From an uncultured Chryseolinea sp. (lineage in GTDB: Bacteria > Bacteroidota > Bacteroidia > Cytophagales > Cyclobacteriaceae): a stretch of DNA of 5,013 nt. The translations under genes and the position numbers were made by a program. The stretch spans positions 1-5,013 of the forward strand of contig CAMLER010000433.1 of the NCBI GenBank assembly GCA_946478915.1. Direction: 5' to 3'. Under the pieces are notes generated by a model. It did not search any database, had not been told where the DNA came from, and was given only the letters and a program-made list of their open reading frames with translations. Positions 1 to 5,013 of this stretch are shown piece after piece; the stretch's first letter is position 1, and every line of letters starts with the position of its first letter.

Positions 1-156
1 GTTACTCAAAAGCATGATGGCCGGGAAATATATTACGAACTTCAAATTGACAAAATGAAAGAAATCGATAAATGGCTGGACCAGTTCCGGGGGATCTGGG
101 AAAACCGTTTCAATCAACTGGATGTAGTACTCGCAAAACTCAAAAACAAAAAATGA
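1..156 (+). CDS. ArsR-family transcriptional regulator, C-terminal end (5' truncated by window)
   Basis: Frame 1 is open from the first base and gives 51 residues before TGA at 154-156. They begin with the end of a winged-helix wing ([12 protein letters not shown]) and continue as a long amphipathic helix with the pattern [17 protein letters not shown] followed by a lysine-rich tail. This pattern is familiar from the dimerisation helix of ArsR-family repressors of the type encoded next to SRPBCC/AHSA1 proteins. The DNA-recognition helices and any sensing residues lie outside the window, so the ligand cannot be judged; no cysteine is present in this part. The stop codon overlaps the next start as ATGA, which suggests translational coupling. 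By family, it probably represses its own operon, but the operator would be upstream of the window. The family call is fairly sure, the specific role unknown. Confidence 0.82.
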   Translation, partial: VTQKHDGREIYYELQIDKMKEIDKWLDQFRGIWENRFNQLDVVLAKLKNKK

Positions 157-159
157 TGA
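141..159 (+). promoter_or_regulatory. A-rich intercistronic translation-start region, copy 1
   Basis: The 12-base word CAAAAACAAAAA at 141-152 lies directly before ATGATGA, which contains the ArsR stop and two in-frame start codons (153 and 156) of the SRPBCC gene. There is no GGAGG-like site. The same 12-base word and ATGATGA recur at 650-672 before the DUF998 gene. A-rich sequence just upstream of starts is common in Bacteroidota, which make little use of Shine-Dalgarno pairing. It probably serves as the ribosome loading or reinitiation site; that role is inferred. Confidence 0.45.
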
Positions 160-665
160 AAAAGGAAATTTTGTTCGACTTCGTTGTCGATAAAGACAAC
201 AGGACTATCAAGGTAAAAAGATCTTTCCATGCAACTCTACCCCTTGTGTGGCAAGCATGGACCACAGCAGAAATCCTGGATCAGTGGTGGGCACCGCATC
301 CCTGGAAAGCGGAAACGCAGCGTATGGACTTCCGCGAGGGTGGTCGATGGTTTTACGCGATGGTAAGTCCGGACGGGAAAGAGCGACACTGGTGCCTAAT
401 GAATTACCAAACGATCATGCCGGAAAAATACTTTACCAGTGTAGATGCATTTGCAAAGGATCAGTCAGGTGAGATCAATACAGATTTCCCCCCAAACAAT
501 TGGGTAACACGTTTTAGTCAAGATAACGACGATACACTTGTTGACATAACATTGTCATTTGAAAAAGTAGAGCATATCGAACAAATGATCCAGATGGGTT
601 TCAAGGAAGGTTTTACGCAGGGCCTGGAGCAACTCGATACGCTTTTATCCAAAAACAAAAAGTAA
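153..665 (+). CDS. SRPBCC domain protein (AHSA1-like, START/Bet v 1 fold)
   Basis: The 170-residue product matches the AHSA1-like branch of the SRPBCC superfamily (activator of Hsp90 ATPase homologue 1-like). These are small cytosolic helix-grip proteins with a deep hydrophobic pocket that usually bind lipids or other apolar ligands. Visible hallmarks are the first helix [17 protein letters not shown] at about residues 32-48, the strand pair [17 protein letters not shown] at about 59-75, and the C-terminal pocket-closing helix [17 protein letters not shown] at about 149-165. The length fits the family. I start it at 153 because that ATG overlaps the ArsR stop by 4 bases; 156 is an equally possible second Met. 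An upstream ATG at 72 in the same frame would put 27 unrelated residues inside the ArsR gene and is rejected. ArsR plus SRPBCC pairs are common, and the SRPBCC protein may bind the compound or stress product linked to the repressor, but no ligand can be named. Confidence 0.88.
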   Translation: MMKKEILFDFVVDKDNRTIKVKRSFHATLPLVWQAWTTAEILDQWWAPHPWKAETQRMDFREGGRWFYAMVSPDGKERHWCLMNYQTIMPEKYFTSVDAFAKDQSGEINTDFPPNNWVTRFSQDNDDTLVDITLSFEKVEHIEQMIQMGFKEGFTQGLEQLDTLLSKNKK

Positions 666-672
666 ATGATGA
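650..672 (+). promoter_or_regulatory. A-rich intercistronic translation-start region, copy 2
   Basis: CAAAAACAAAAA at 650-661 is followed by GTAA and then ATGATGA at 666-672. It repeats the ArsR/SRPBCC junction at 141-159 apart from the 4-base GTAA, which turns the overlapping stop into an abutting one. The encoded tails of the two upstream proteins are consequently alike, both ending KNKK. It is likely the ribosome binding or reinitiation region for the DUF998 gene (inferred). Confidence 0.45.
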
Positions 673-1319
673 CGGCGTTACCCAAAGTGATTCTGGCCAC
701 TGGAGCCATGTCTCTTGTGTGTCTACTGTTATTGCATTTCCTTAGTCCAGAGTACGATCCGAGCTGGCGCATGATTAGCGAATATGCGCTCGGAAAGTAT
801 AAGGGCTTGCTTACTGCATTCTTTGTTTTATCAGCGGCCTGCACGATGATGCTACCAATTTTACTTTGGACTGAAACTGAGAGTATATGGTCGAAAGTTG
901 GACTTGCCCTTGTTTTCATTTCGGGTGTTGGTTCATTGATGGGCGGTCTATTTGACCTGAAGCATCCACTGCATGGCGCGGCGTTTGCGCTGGGGGTTCC
1001 CACCATTATGATAGGTGCTTTGCTGGTCAGCTACCATCTGGTAAAAAGAACAGATTGGGCTCAATATTCTACCGGGACGCTGTTGGCAACCCATGCAATA
1101 TGGATTAGCCTGGTGCTGATGGGAATTTTCATGGCCGTCATGATGAAGGGCTTCAAGCAAGCTGGCGTTCCGATGGGGCCGGGGGCAACGCCGCCTGAGG
1201 CCGTTCCACCCGGAGTAATTGCGGTAGCGGGGTACTTTAACCGGCTACTTGTTGTTTGTAATACAGCCTGGATAATGACCATGGCGTATGTATATTCGAT
1301 GCTAAGGTATGCCGCATAG
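666..1319 (+). CDS. DUF998 family six-helix membrane protein
   Basis: The 217-residue protein has six likely transmembrane segments at about residues 6-26, 48-68, 76-96, 102-124, 137-160 and 183-211, so it sits in the inner membrane. After helix 1 it carries the DUF998 signature region HFLSPEYDPSWRMISEYALGKY (written here as residues 24-45: His24, Pro28, Ser38-Glu39-Tyr40, Gly43). A conserved-looking His-Gly pair at 103-104 opens helix 4. A polar, Pro/Gly-rich loop at about 161-183 separates helices 5 and 6. DUF998 proteins have no firmly assigned reaction. The ATG at 666 follows the SRPBCC stop with no gap and a second ATG comes next, so it belongs to the same transcript and is probably translated by reinitiation. 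A membrane partner for a lipid-binding-fold protein, under an ArsR repressor, would fit a membrane or lipid stress response, but this is inference from position only. Confidence 0.85.
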   Translation: MMTALPKVILATGAMSLVCLLLLHFLSPEYDPSWRMISEYALGKYKGLLTAFFVLSAACTMMLPILLWTETESIWSKVGLALVFISGVGSLMGGLFDLKHPLHGAAFALGVPTIMIGALLVSYHLVKRTDWAQYSTGTLLATHAIWISLVLMGIFMAVMMKGFKQAGVPMGPGATPPEAVPPGVIAVAGYFNRLLVVCNTAWIMTMAYVYSMLRYAA

Positions 1320-1330
1320 TCCGGACGTTG

Positions 1331-1364
1331 GGTCTGTAAGCTTTTTTGATGGAGCTTGCAGACC
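1331..1364 (+). terminator. Hairpin after the DUF998 gene, probable terminator
   Basis: GGTCTGTAAGCT at 1331-1342 pairs with AGCTTGCAGACC at 1353-1364 over 12 bp with a single G-U pair, leaving a 10-base loop that contains TTTTT. It starts 11 bases after the DUF998 stop, where an operon end is expected. It is not a textbook intrinsic terminator: the sequence after the stem is TTATCAAGATTT rather than a continuous T run. Transcript processing or 3'-end protection are alternatives. Confidence 0.5.
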
Positions 1365-1649
1365 TTATCAAGATTTGATGAATGAGAGCCGGCAACATAA
1401 AAGGCGGACCATTCACAGTTTGTAGAAATTTCATTGTCTTTTCTTCTACTAATATTCCGTTGCTAACAGACCCTGGGAAAACACATCGATCTTCTACGAA
1501 CAGAATACCTCTCAGCGAACAGGAGGTTAATAAATTTTCTGACAGAACAATATCTTCTTACGATTGCAGATCCTGCTAACTTCTGTACATAAGTAAATGA
1601 TCCAACCCCCATCCAGTGCAAAGCTCAAACAACTCTGCACTCTCCTATT

Positions 1650-1666
1650 TTATTAAGTTTTAATAA
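1650..1666. promoter_or_regulatory. AT-rich perfect palindrome, candidate operator
   Basis: TTATTAA (1650-1656) and TTAATAA (1660-1666) are exact reverse complements around GTT. The 7-3-7 symmetry is typical of a site for a dimeric helix-turn-helix protein, but in AT-rich DNA such a match also arises by chance. It lies about 65 bases upstream of the promoter candidate's first element, far for a repressor site. No regulator can be assigned. Confidence 0.25.
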
Positions 1667-1699
1667 GGCTACCGTTACAGCTCGCGAACTGGTACAGCC
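1667..1699. repeat. Imperfect hairpin next to the AT palindrome
   Basis: GGCTACC (1667-1673) can pair with GGT (1691-1693) plus AGCC (1696-1699), with a 2-base bulge. The loop holds CAGCTCGCGAACTG (1678-1691), itself a near-palindrome around TCGCGA with one mismatched pair. It directly follows the palindrome at 1650-1666. No T run follows on the + strand, so it is not a good forward terminator. Read on the - strand it would be followed by a T/A-rich stretch, so a weak reverse terminator is possible. Confidence 0.25.
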
Positions 1700-1724
1700 A
1701 CTCTATCTCAAAAAATTATTAAAT

Positions 1725-1744
1725 CTGCAATTGCGAATAATATC
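1725..1744 (+). repeat. 20-base direct repeat, copy 1, upstream of padR
   Basis: CTGCAATTGCGAATAATATC matches the copy at 1761-1780 at 18 of 20 positions, 36 bases start to start. It covers the TTG (-33-like) element of the promoter candidate. This copy also contains the palindrome GCAATTGC. Paired near-identical sites around a promoter suggest a regulator binding site, most simply for the adjacent PadR protein (inferred). Confidence 0.5.
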
Positions 1745-1760
1745 CATATTGCTATATTTA
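1731..1760 (+). promoter_or_regulatory. Candidate Bacteroidota-type promoter for padR-permease operon
   Basis: TTG at 1731-1733 is followed after 19 bases by TATATTTA at 1753-1760. The known Bacteroidota housekeeping promoter is TTG at about -33 and TAnnTTTG at about -7, so only the last base of the -7 element differs and the spacing is as expected. Transcription would begin near 1766, giving a leader of about 110 bases before the padR start at 1878. The AT-rich surroundings make chance matches possible. Confidence 0.4.
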
Positions 1761-1780
1761 CTGCAATTACGATTAATATC
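1761..1780 (+). repeat. 20-base direct repeat, copy 2, upstream of padR
   Basis: CTGCAATTACGATTAATATC differs from copy 1 (1725-1744) at two positions. It begins directly after the -7-like element and so covers the expected transcription start. A protein bound to both copies would block polymerase, consistent with repression. Confidence 0.5.
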
Positions 1781-1877
1781 GTGCGGCTTTCTAGGACCTG
1801 CCATCCAGTGGCCCTTGGGCACCTCTGCGAAGGGATGACCTGGCATGTATGTCGCCTGTATTTATTAATTCCCGATT

Positions 1878-2225
1878 ATGAAAAAGACGAAATTAGGTGA
1901 GTTCGAAGAGCTGGTTCTTTTAACCGTTGCTGCTCTACAGCAGGAAGCTTATGGAGTGAATATCAAGCGCGAACTGGAACGGCGGTTGAAAGAGCGACTC
2001 AGTGTCGGGTCGGTTCAGTCTGCGCTGAAGCGGATGGAGGACAAAGGCTTTTTAACTTCAAAGTTTGGCGAGGCCACGCTACGAAGGGGAGGAAAGCGAA
2101 AGCGAATCTATACCACAACATCTTACGCCCAAAAAGTACTGGCTGAATTGAAAGAGATCAGGGCAGGATTATGGAATTCTATCCCGTCCAGCGCAACCCT
2201 CTCCCCTGAATTGAAGCTAATATGA
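1878..2225 (+). CDS. PadR-family transcriptional regulator
   Basis: The 115-residue protein is a short PadR regulator, a cytosolic DNA-binding winged-helix dimer. It opens with the family pattern LGEFEELVLLTVAAL (residues 6-20), then YGVNIKRELE (25-34), the recognition region GSVQSALKRMEDKGFL (43-58) and a basic wing around RRGGKRKRIYTTT (68-80). A final helix of about 20 residues (84-104) would support dimerisation. It lacks the long C-terminal helical domain of larger PadR proteins, so it belongs to the short class. The ATG at 1878 is preceded by AT-rich sequence and no Shine-Dalgarno site, usual for this phylum; no better start exists. Its TGA overlaps the permease ATG by 4 bases, so the two are coupled. 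PadR proteins typically repress their own operon and let go on binding a small molecule; here it probably controls the permease through the repeats at 1725-1780 (inferred). Confidence 0.92.
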   Translation: MKKTKLGEFEELVLLTVAALQQEAYGVNIKRELERRLKERLSVGSVQSALKRMEDKGFLTSKFGEATLRRGGKRKRIYTTTSYAQKVLAELKEIRAGLWNSIPSSATLSPELKLI

Positions 2226-4879
2226 GCCCACGCGATCAGCTGCGTCCTCCTGCATGGCCACTGAAGCTGTTGAGGTTCTTCGTGAAGGAGAAATACCTGG
2301 AGGAGATCGAAGGCGACATGGAAGAGGTTTTTCTCGACAATGTTGACGAGACATCACTGAGAAGAGCACGGCTCCGCTATGCGCTGGATGCAGTGAAATT
2401 GCTGAGAACTTCTTTGATGAAAAATTTCAAATCAAGTCCCACCTTTAATCAATACGCTATGTTCAAGAATTATTCACTTGTAGCCTGGAGAAACCTCGTT
2501 AAGAAGAAGGCCTATTCCGTGATAAACATATTCGGACTCGGCCTGGGTATCGCGTGTTGTGTGTTGATATTTATGTTTGTGCAGGATGAGCTGTCCTACG
2601 ACAACTATCATACAAAAGGAGCCCGGATTTACCGTCTTATTCATGGCGAGTCTGCTAAAGGAACTACCGGTGGACCAATTGTGAACACGCCGTGGGTCTG
2701 GCATAATGCACCGATAGGTCCTGCGATCAAGGCAGATTTCCCGGAGATAGATAAGGTAGTGCAGTTCTCCGGCCGGTCAGATATTTTGCTGATGTATGGA
2801 GAGAAGATGTACCAGGAAGAAGGGGTTTTCTTTATGGACTCCACGGTCTTCGACGTGTTCAGTTGGCCATTGCTGAAAGGAAATCCTGAAACCGCATTGG
2901 CCGATCCGTACACCATTGTTCTTACGGAAACCACTGCGCGGAAGTACTTTGGCGATGAGGATCCGATAGGGAAAACGTTAAAAGCTTCTGAGTCTTCAGG
3001 ACGCGCCAACAAAGGTGACTATACCGTTACAGGTGTGATGGAGGATCTACCACAGAACTCACACTTCCGGTTCAATGCACTGCTTTCTATGAGCACTTTC
3101 CGAAAATCGATTCCGGAAGTATTCGATTCATGGGGCTACGTTGATTTCTACACCTACTTCCTGGCTAATGACAACTTCGATGAGCAGGCCTTCAAACGTA
3201 AGATACCTGGTTTCCTTAATCGTCACAAAGAATATCCTGAATCGACGTACACCTTTGAGATTGAACCGTTAAAAGACGTGTACCTGAGGACAACTGCAGA
3301 ACGACAACCGGGCGAGACCGGAAGTCTTTCCAACTTGTATGTGTTCTCGATCATCGGCTTGTTCATTCTCGCGATTGCCATCATCAATTTCATGAATCTT
3401 TCCACAGCGAGATCTATCGAGCGCGGGAAGGAAGTTGGTATTCGCAAATCCATCGGAGCCGATCGCCGAAGTCTGATCTACCAGTTCCTCGGCGAATCGA
3501 TGATGATTGTCTTCTTCTCCACGGTTGTCGCGATTGTAATTATTATGCTTGCCACACCCCAGATGGTTACACTTACCGGCAAGCAGCTTGAAATACAACG
3601 GAACATCAACTGGGAAAATGTAATCGCCTTTTTCGGAATCATAATAACGATCGGACTACTGGCCGGATCTTATCCTGCGCTTGTTCTTTCCGGATTTAAC
3701 CCTGTGCTCATCCTCAAAGGAATTACCAGATCTAACACCGGTGGCGCTGGTCTGAGAAGGGCATTGGTTGTTTTTCAGTTCACACTTTCTATAGCCCTCA
3801 TTGCAGGAACACTCATTGTCTACGCGCAGATGAGTCACCTTCTCAACAAAGACCTCGGATTTGACAAAGAGCAGATGTTGATCCTGGATTATAACTACGA
3901 TCAAGGAGTCAACGAAAAATCCGAAGTTCTGAAAACTGAATTGGAGAAGAACCCTTCGGTATTGTCTGTTGCTTTTTCCCGGAGTGTACCCGGAAGTTAT
4001 TTTCCACATGCAGCAACCGAGATAGAAAAACCCGACGGGCAGATAGAAATGCAGGCACAGCCGATCTTTCAGGTTGGACTTGACTTCGTCACACATTTTG
4101 GTCTCGAGCTCGTCGCAGGCAGGACGTATTCGAGAGAGTTTCCCACCGACTCTGCTGAGGCGCTTATTATCAACGAAGAGTGCGCGAAACAGTATGGCTA
4201 CAATAATCCGGCGGACGTGGTCGGAAAGAAATTCAGCCAGTGGGGAAGGATGGGAACTGTGATCGGCGTTGTCAAAAACTTCAACTTCACATCACTACAC
4301 AATTCGATCGCACCGCTCACACTTCCATTCTCACCATTTTCCAGCCGCTATCTCTCCGTGAAAGTAAAACAGGAAAACCTTAGCGCTACAATTGACGCTG
4401 TCGGAGACGTGTGGCGAACTCACGTGCCGCACAGACCGTTCCTCTACAGTTTCCTCGACGAGGATTTCAACAGGCAATACAAAAAAGAGTTTATGTTCAG
4501 GAAACTCTTCACAACGTTTGCCTGCCTGGCTATTTTCATTGCATGTCTCGGTCTTCTCGGCCTGGCCACATACACAGCCGAAAAAAGAACAAAGGAAATT
4601 GGGATCCGCAAAGTCCTTGGTGCAGATCTAGGTAACATACTTGTATTGCTCTCCAAAGATTTTCTCGTGCTGGTGCTGGTGGCAATCGTGATCGCTACTC
4701 CCCTCTCGTGGTACGCCATGACCCAATGGCTTCAGGGGTTCGCTTATAAGATGGAAATCCAACCTTGGATCTTCTTGCTGTCAGGTCTCATCGCCCTGGT
4801 TATAGCACTGCTCACAATCAGCTACCTTTCACTTAAATCAGCTGTGGTGAATCCTGTAACTTCGCTGCGAAGTGAGTAG
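2222..4879 (+). CDS. ABC transporter permease, FtsX/MacB type, with N-terminal permease prefix domain
   Basis: This 885-residue inner-membrane protein has two homologous halves. Residues 1-79 form a soluble prefix domain (RPPAWPLKLLRFF, then EEIEGDMEEVF and an Arg-rich helix) of the 'permease prefix domain' kind. Then come TM1 (about 99-120), a large periplasmic MacB-like core (122-370), and the first FtsX unit with TM2-4 (about 372-392, 424-445, 466-488). The second half has TM5 (514-534), a second periplasmic core (535-757) and TM6-8 (763-783, 806-828, 848-870). Each FtsX unit has the cytoplasmic signature EVGIRK.IGA (404-413) or EIGIRK.LGA (792-801), expected to touch the ATPase. Type VII ABC permeases of this fold transmit ATP-driven motion to periplasmic partners or expel substrates such as antibiotics or lipoproteins, rather than moving solutes through the membrane. 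No ATPase gene lies in the window, so it must borrow one or act as an orphan, as in the acidobacterial ADOP family. The start is set by the 4-base overlap with padR; the second Met at residue 80 (base 2459) looks like the start of an ordinary prefix-less permease. Substrate unknown. Confidence 0.93.
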   Translation: MSPRDQLRPPAWPLKLLRFFVKEKYLEEIEGDMEEVFLDNVDETSLRRARLRYALDAVKLLRTSLMKNFKSSPTFNQYAMFKNYSLVAWRNLVKKKAYSVINIFGLGLGIACCVLIFMFVQDELSYDNYHTKGARIYRLIHGESAKGTTGGPIVNTPWVWHNAPIGPAIKADFPEIDKVVQFSGRSDILLMYGEKMYQEEGVFFMDSTVFDVFSWPLLKGNPETALADPYTIVLTETTARKYFGDEDPIGKTLKASESSGRANKGDYTVTGVMEDLPQNSHFRFNALLSMSTFRKSIPEVFDSWGYVDFYTYFLANDNFDEQAFKRKIPGFLNRHKEYPESTYTFEIEPLKDVYLRTTAERQPGETGSLSNLYVFSIIGLFILAIAIINFMNLSTARSIERGKEVGIRKSIGADRRSLIYQFLGESMMIVFFSTVVAIVIIMLATPQMVTLTGKQLEIQRNINWENVIAFFGIIITIGLLAGSYPALVLSGFNPVLILKGITRSNTGGAGLRRALVVFQFTLSIALIAGTLIVYAQMSHLLNKDLGFDKEQMLILDYNYDQGVNEKSEVLKTELEKNPSVLSVAFSRSVPGSYFPHAATEIEKPDGQIEMQAQPIFQVGLDFVTHFGLELVAGRTYSREFPTDSAEALIINEECAKQYGYNNPADVVGKKFSQWGRMGTVIGVVKNFNFTSLHNSIAPLTLPFSPFSSRYLSVKVKQENLSATIDAVGDVWRTHVPHRPFLYSFLDEDFNRQYKKEFMFRKLFTTFACLAIFIACLGLLGLATYTAEKRTKEIGIRKVLGADLGNILVLLSKDFLVLVLVAIVIATPLSWYAMTQWLQGFAYKMEIQPWIFLLSGLIALVIALLTISYLSLKSAVVNPVTSLRSE

Positions 4880-4982
4880 ATTGAATTGTGACCGGTGGTC
4901 AGCAACCATTGTCGATGTTCGGCGACTTTGAAAAACTTACCAGGCAAGAAAGAATTAATCGCCATTCTGAGGGTGGCCCTGA
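4880..4982. other. Non-coding stretch after the permease
   Basis: No gene or good terminator is visible. A small inverted repeat TGACC-GGT-GGTCA (4889-4901) has only 5 bp and no T run. One + frame is free of stops from 4892 to the TGA at 4991-4993 (it contains LKNLPGKKELIAILRVAL), but it has no start codon in good context and I do not recognise it; a decayed gene fragment is possible. Confidence 0.4.
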
Positions 4983-5013
4983 ATGACGACTGAGGAACCT
5001 TTCGCATTAAATG
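4983..5013 (+). CDS. Possible start of next gene (3' truncated by window)
   Basis: An ATG at 4983 opens a frame (MTTEEPFALN) that runs off the window end. A GAGGG at 4969-4973 lies 9 bases upstream, the only Shine-Dalgarno-like site before a start in this window, though such sites are little used in this phylum. Ten residues are too few to name a family. A second ATG at 5011, after AAA/TTAA-rich sequence, is an alternative start in another frame. Confidence 0.22.
   Translation, partial: MTTEEPFALN

Larger units (their letters stand above)
1320..1877. other. 558-bp intergenic region without a convincing gene
   Basis: Short open frames here (for example 1382-1579 on +) have no family-like composition, no start context and no partner frame with recognisable motifs, so I call no gene. 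From left to right it holds a 12-bp hairpin (1331-1364), a weak GTAGAA/TTCTAC inverted repeat (1422-1449), an isolated AGGAGG not followed by a normal start (about 1521-1526), an AT-rich palindrome (1650-1666), a GC hairpin (1667-1699), two 20-base direct repeats around a promoter candidate (1725-1780), and a possible leader stem-loop (1805-1843: CCAG/CTGG outside, CCCTT/AAGGG inside). The word CCATCCAGTG occurs twice (1609-1618 and 1801-1810). The 3' half is clearly AT-richer than the flanking genes, consistent with a regulatory region for padR. Confidence 0.6.

Noticed and set aside
72..152. N-terminal extension of the SRPBCC protein from an ATG at 72
   Set aside because: These 27 residues overlap the clearly coding ArsR C-terminus in another frame and have no SRPBCC character; the family fold starts just after 153.
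141..160. Programmed -1 frameshift at the A run that would fuse ArsR to SRPBCC
   Set aside because: A -1 slip would indeed read into the SRPBCC frame, but the site (C AAA AAA T) is not a standard X XXY YYZ heptamer and no downstream stem is evident; the overlapping stop/start explains the layout more simply.
518..1006. 162-codon minus-strand open frame over the SRPBCC/DUF998 junction
   Set aside because: It lies antisense to two well-supported genes and its translation shows no family features.
1382..1579. 65-codon open frame in the gap as a small protein
   Set aside because: Low-complexity Ser/Thr/Arg mix with no recognisable motif, no start signal and no relation to neighbouring genes; a chance frame is the likelier explanation.
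1609..1810. Repeated CCATCCAGTG (1609-1618 and 1801-1810) as a transposon or attachment-site flank
   Set aside because: Ten bases only, nothing transposase-like between the copies, and no wider matching borders; chance repeat cannot be excluded.
3656..4096. 146-codon minus-strand open frame inside the permease
   Set aside because: Antisense shadow of a strongly supported permease; Cys/Arg-rich translation without domain features.
4889..4901. Intrinsic terminator after the permease
   Set aside because: The stem is only 5 bp with a 3-base loop and no T run follows.
1..5013. CRISPR array, tRNA, rRNA or insertion sequence
   Set aside because: No regularly spaced repeats, cloverleaf-like sequence, rRNA segments or transposase frames were seen on either strand.

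Overview
The window looks like chromosomal DNA from a member of the Bacteroidota, most likely a Cytophagales- or Chitinophagales-type soil or freshwater bacterium. This rests on three things: the large two-repeat FtsX/MacB-type permease has the N-terminal style typical of that phylum (MFKNY..AWRNL); gene starts are preceded by A-rich sequence rather than Shine-Dalgarno sites; and the best promoter candidate fits the Bacteroidota TTG/TAnnTTTG pattern. The genus cannot be fixed from the sequence.

Left block (1-1319, all +): a compact cluster made of the end of an ArsR-family winged-helix repressor (1-156, 5' end outside the window), an SRPBCC/AHSA1-type ligand-binding-fold protein (153-665) and a six-helix DUF998 membrane protein (666-1319). 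The first two genes overlap by 4 bases and the next pair abut exactly. Both junctions carry the same 12-base A-rich word and a doubled ATG. The block ends at a strong 12-bp hairpin (1331-1364), a plausible but imperfect terminator.

Gap (1320-1877): 558 bases with no convincing gene. It holds the hairpin, an AT-rich perfect palindrome (1650-1666), a second hairpin (1667-1699), a candidate promoter (1731-1760) and two near-identical 20-base direct repeats (1725-1744 and 1761-1780) that bracket the promoter's -7 element.

Right block (1878-4879, +): a short PadR-family regulator overlaps by 4 bases an 885-residue ABC-transporter permease. The permease is an orphan here, with no ATPase gene in the window. 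It carries an N-terminal 'permease prefix' domain joined to what looks like a complete ordinary permease whose own initiator Met seems to be retained at residue 80. PadR next to a prefix-domain permease is a recurring arrangement, comparable to the acidobacterial duplicated orphan permeases (ADOP). The working model is that PadR senses a signal and controls itself and the permease through the repeats upstream; this is inference.

Right edge (4880-5013): no firm gene. A reading frame opens at 4983 and runs off the end.

Nothing here is a clearly new system. The points most worth following are the orphan permease with its fused prefix and internal start, the repeat-bracketed promoter before padR, and the duplicated intercistronic signal in the ArsR cluster.
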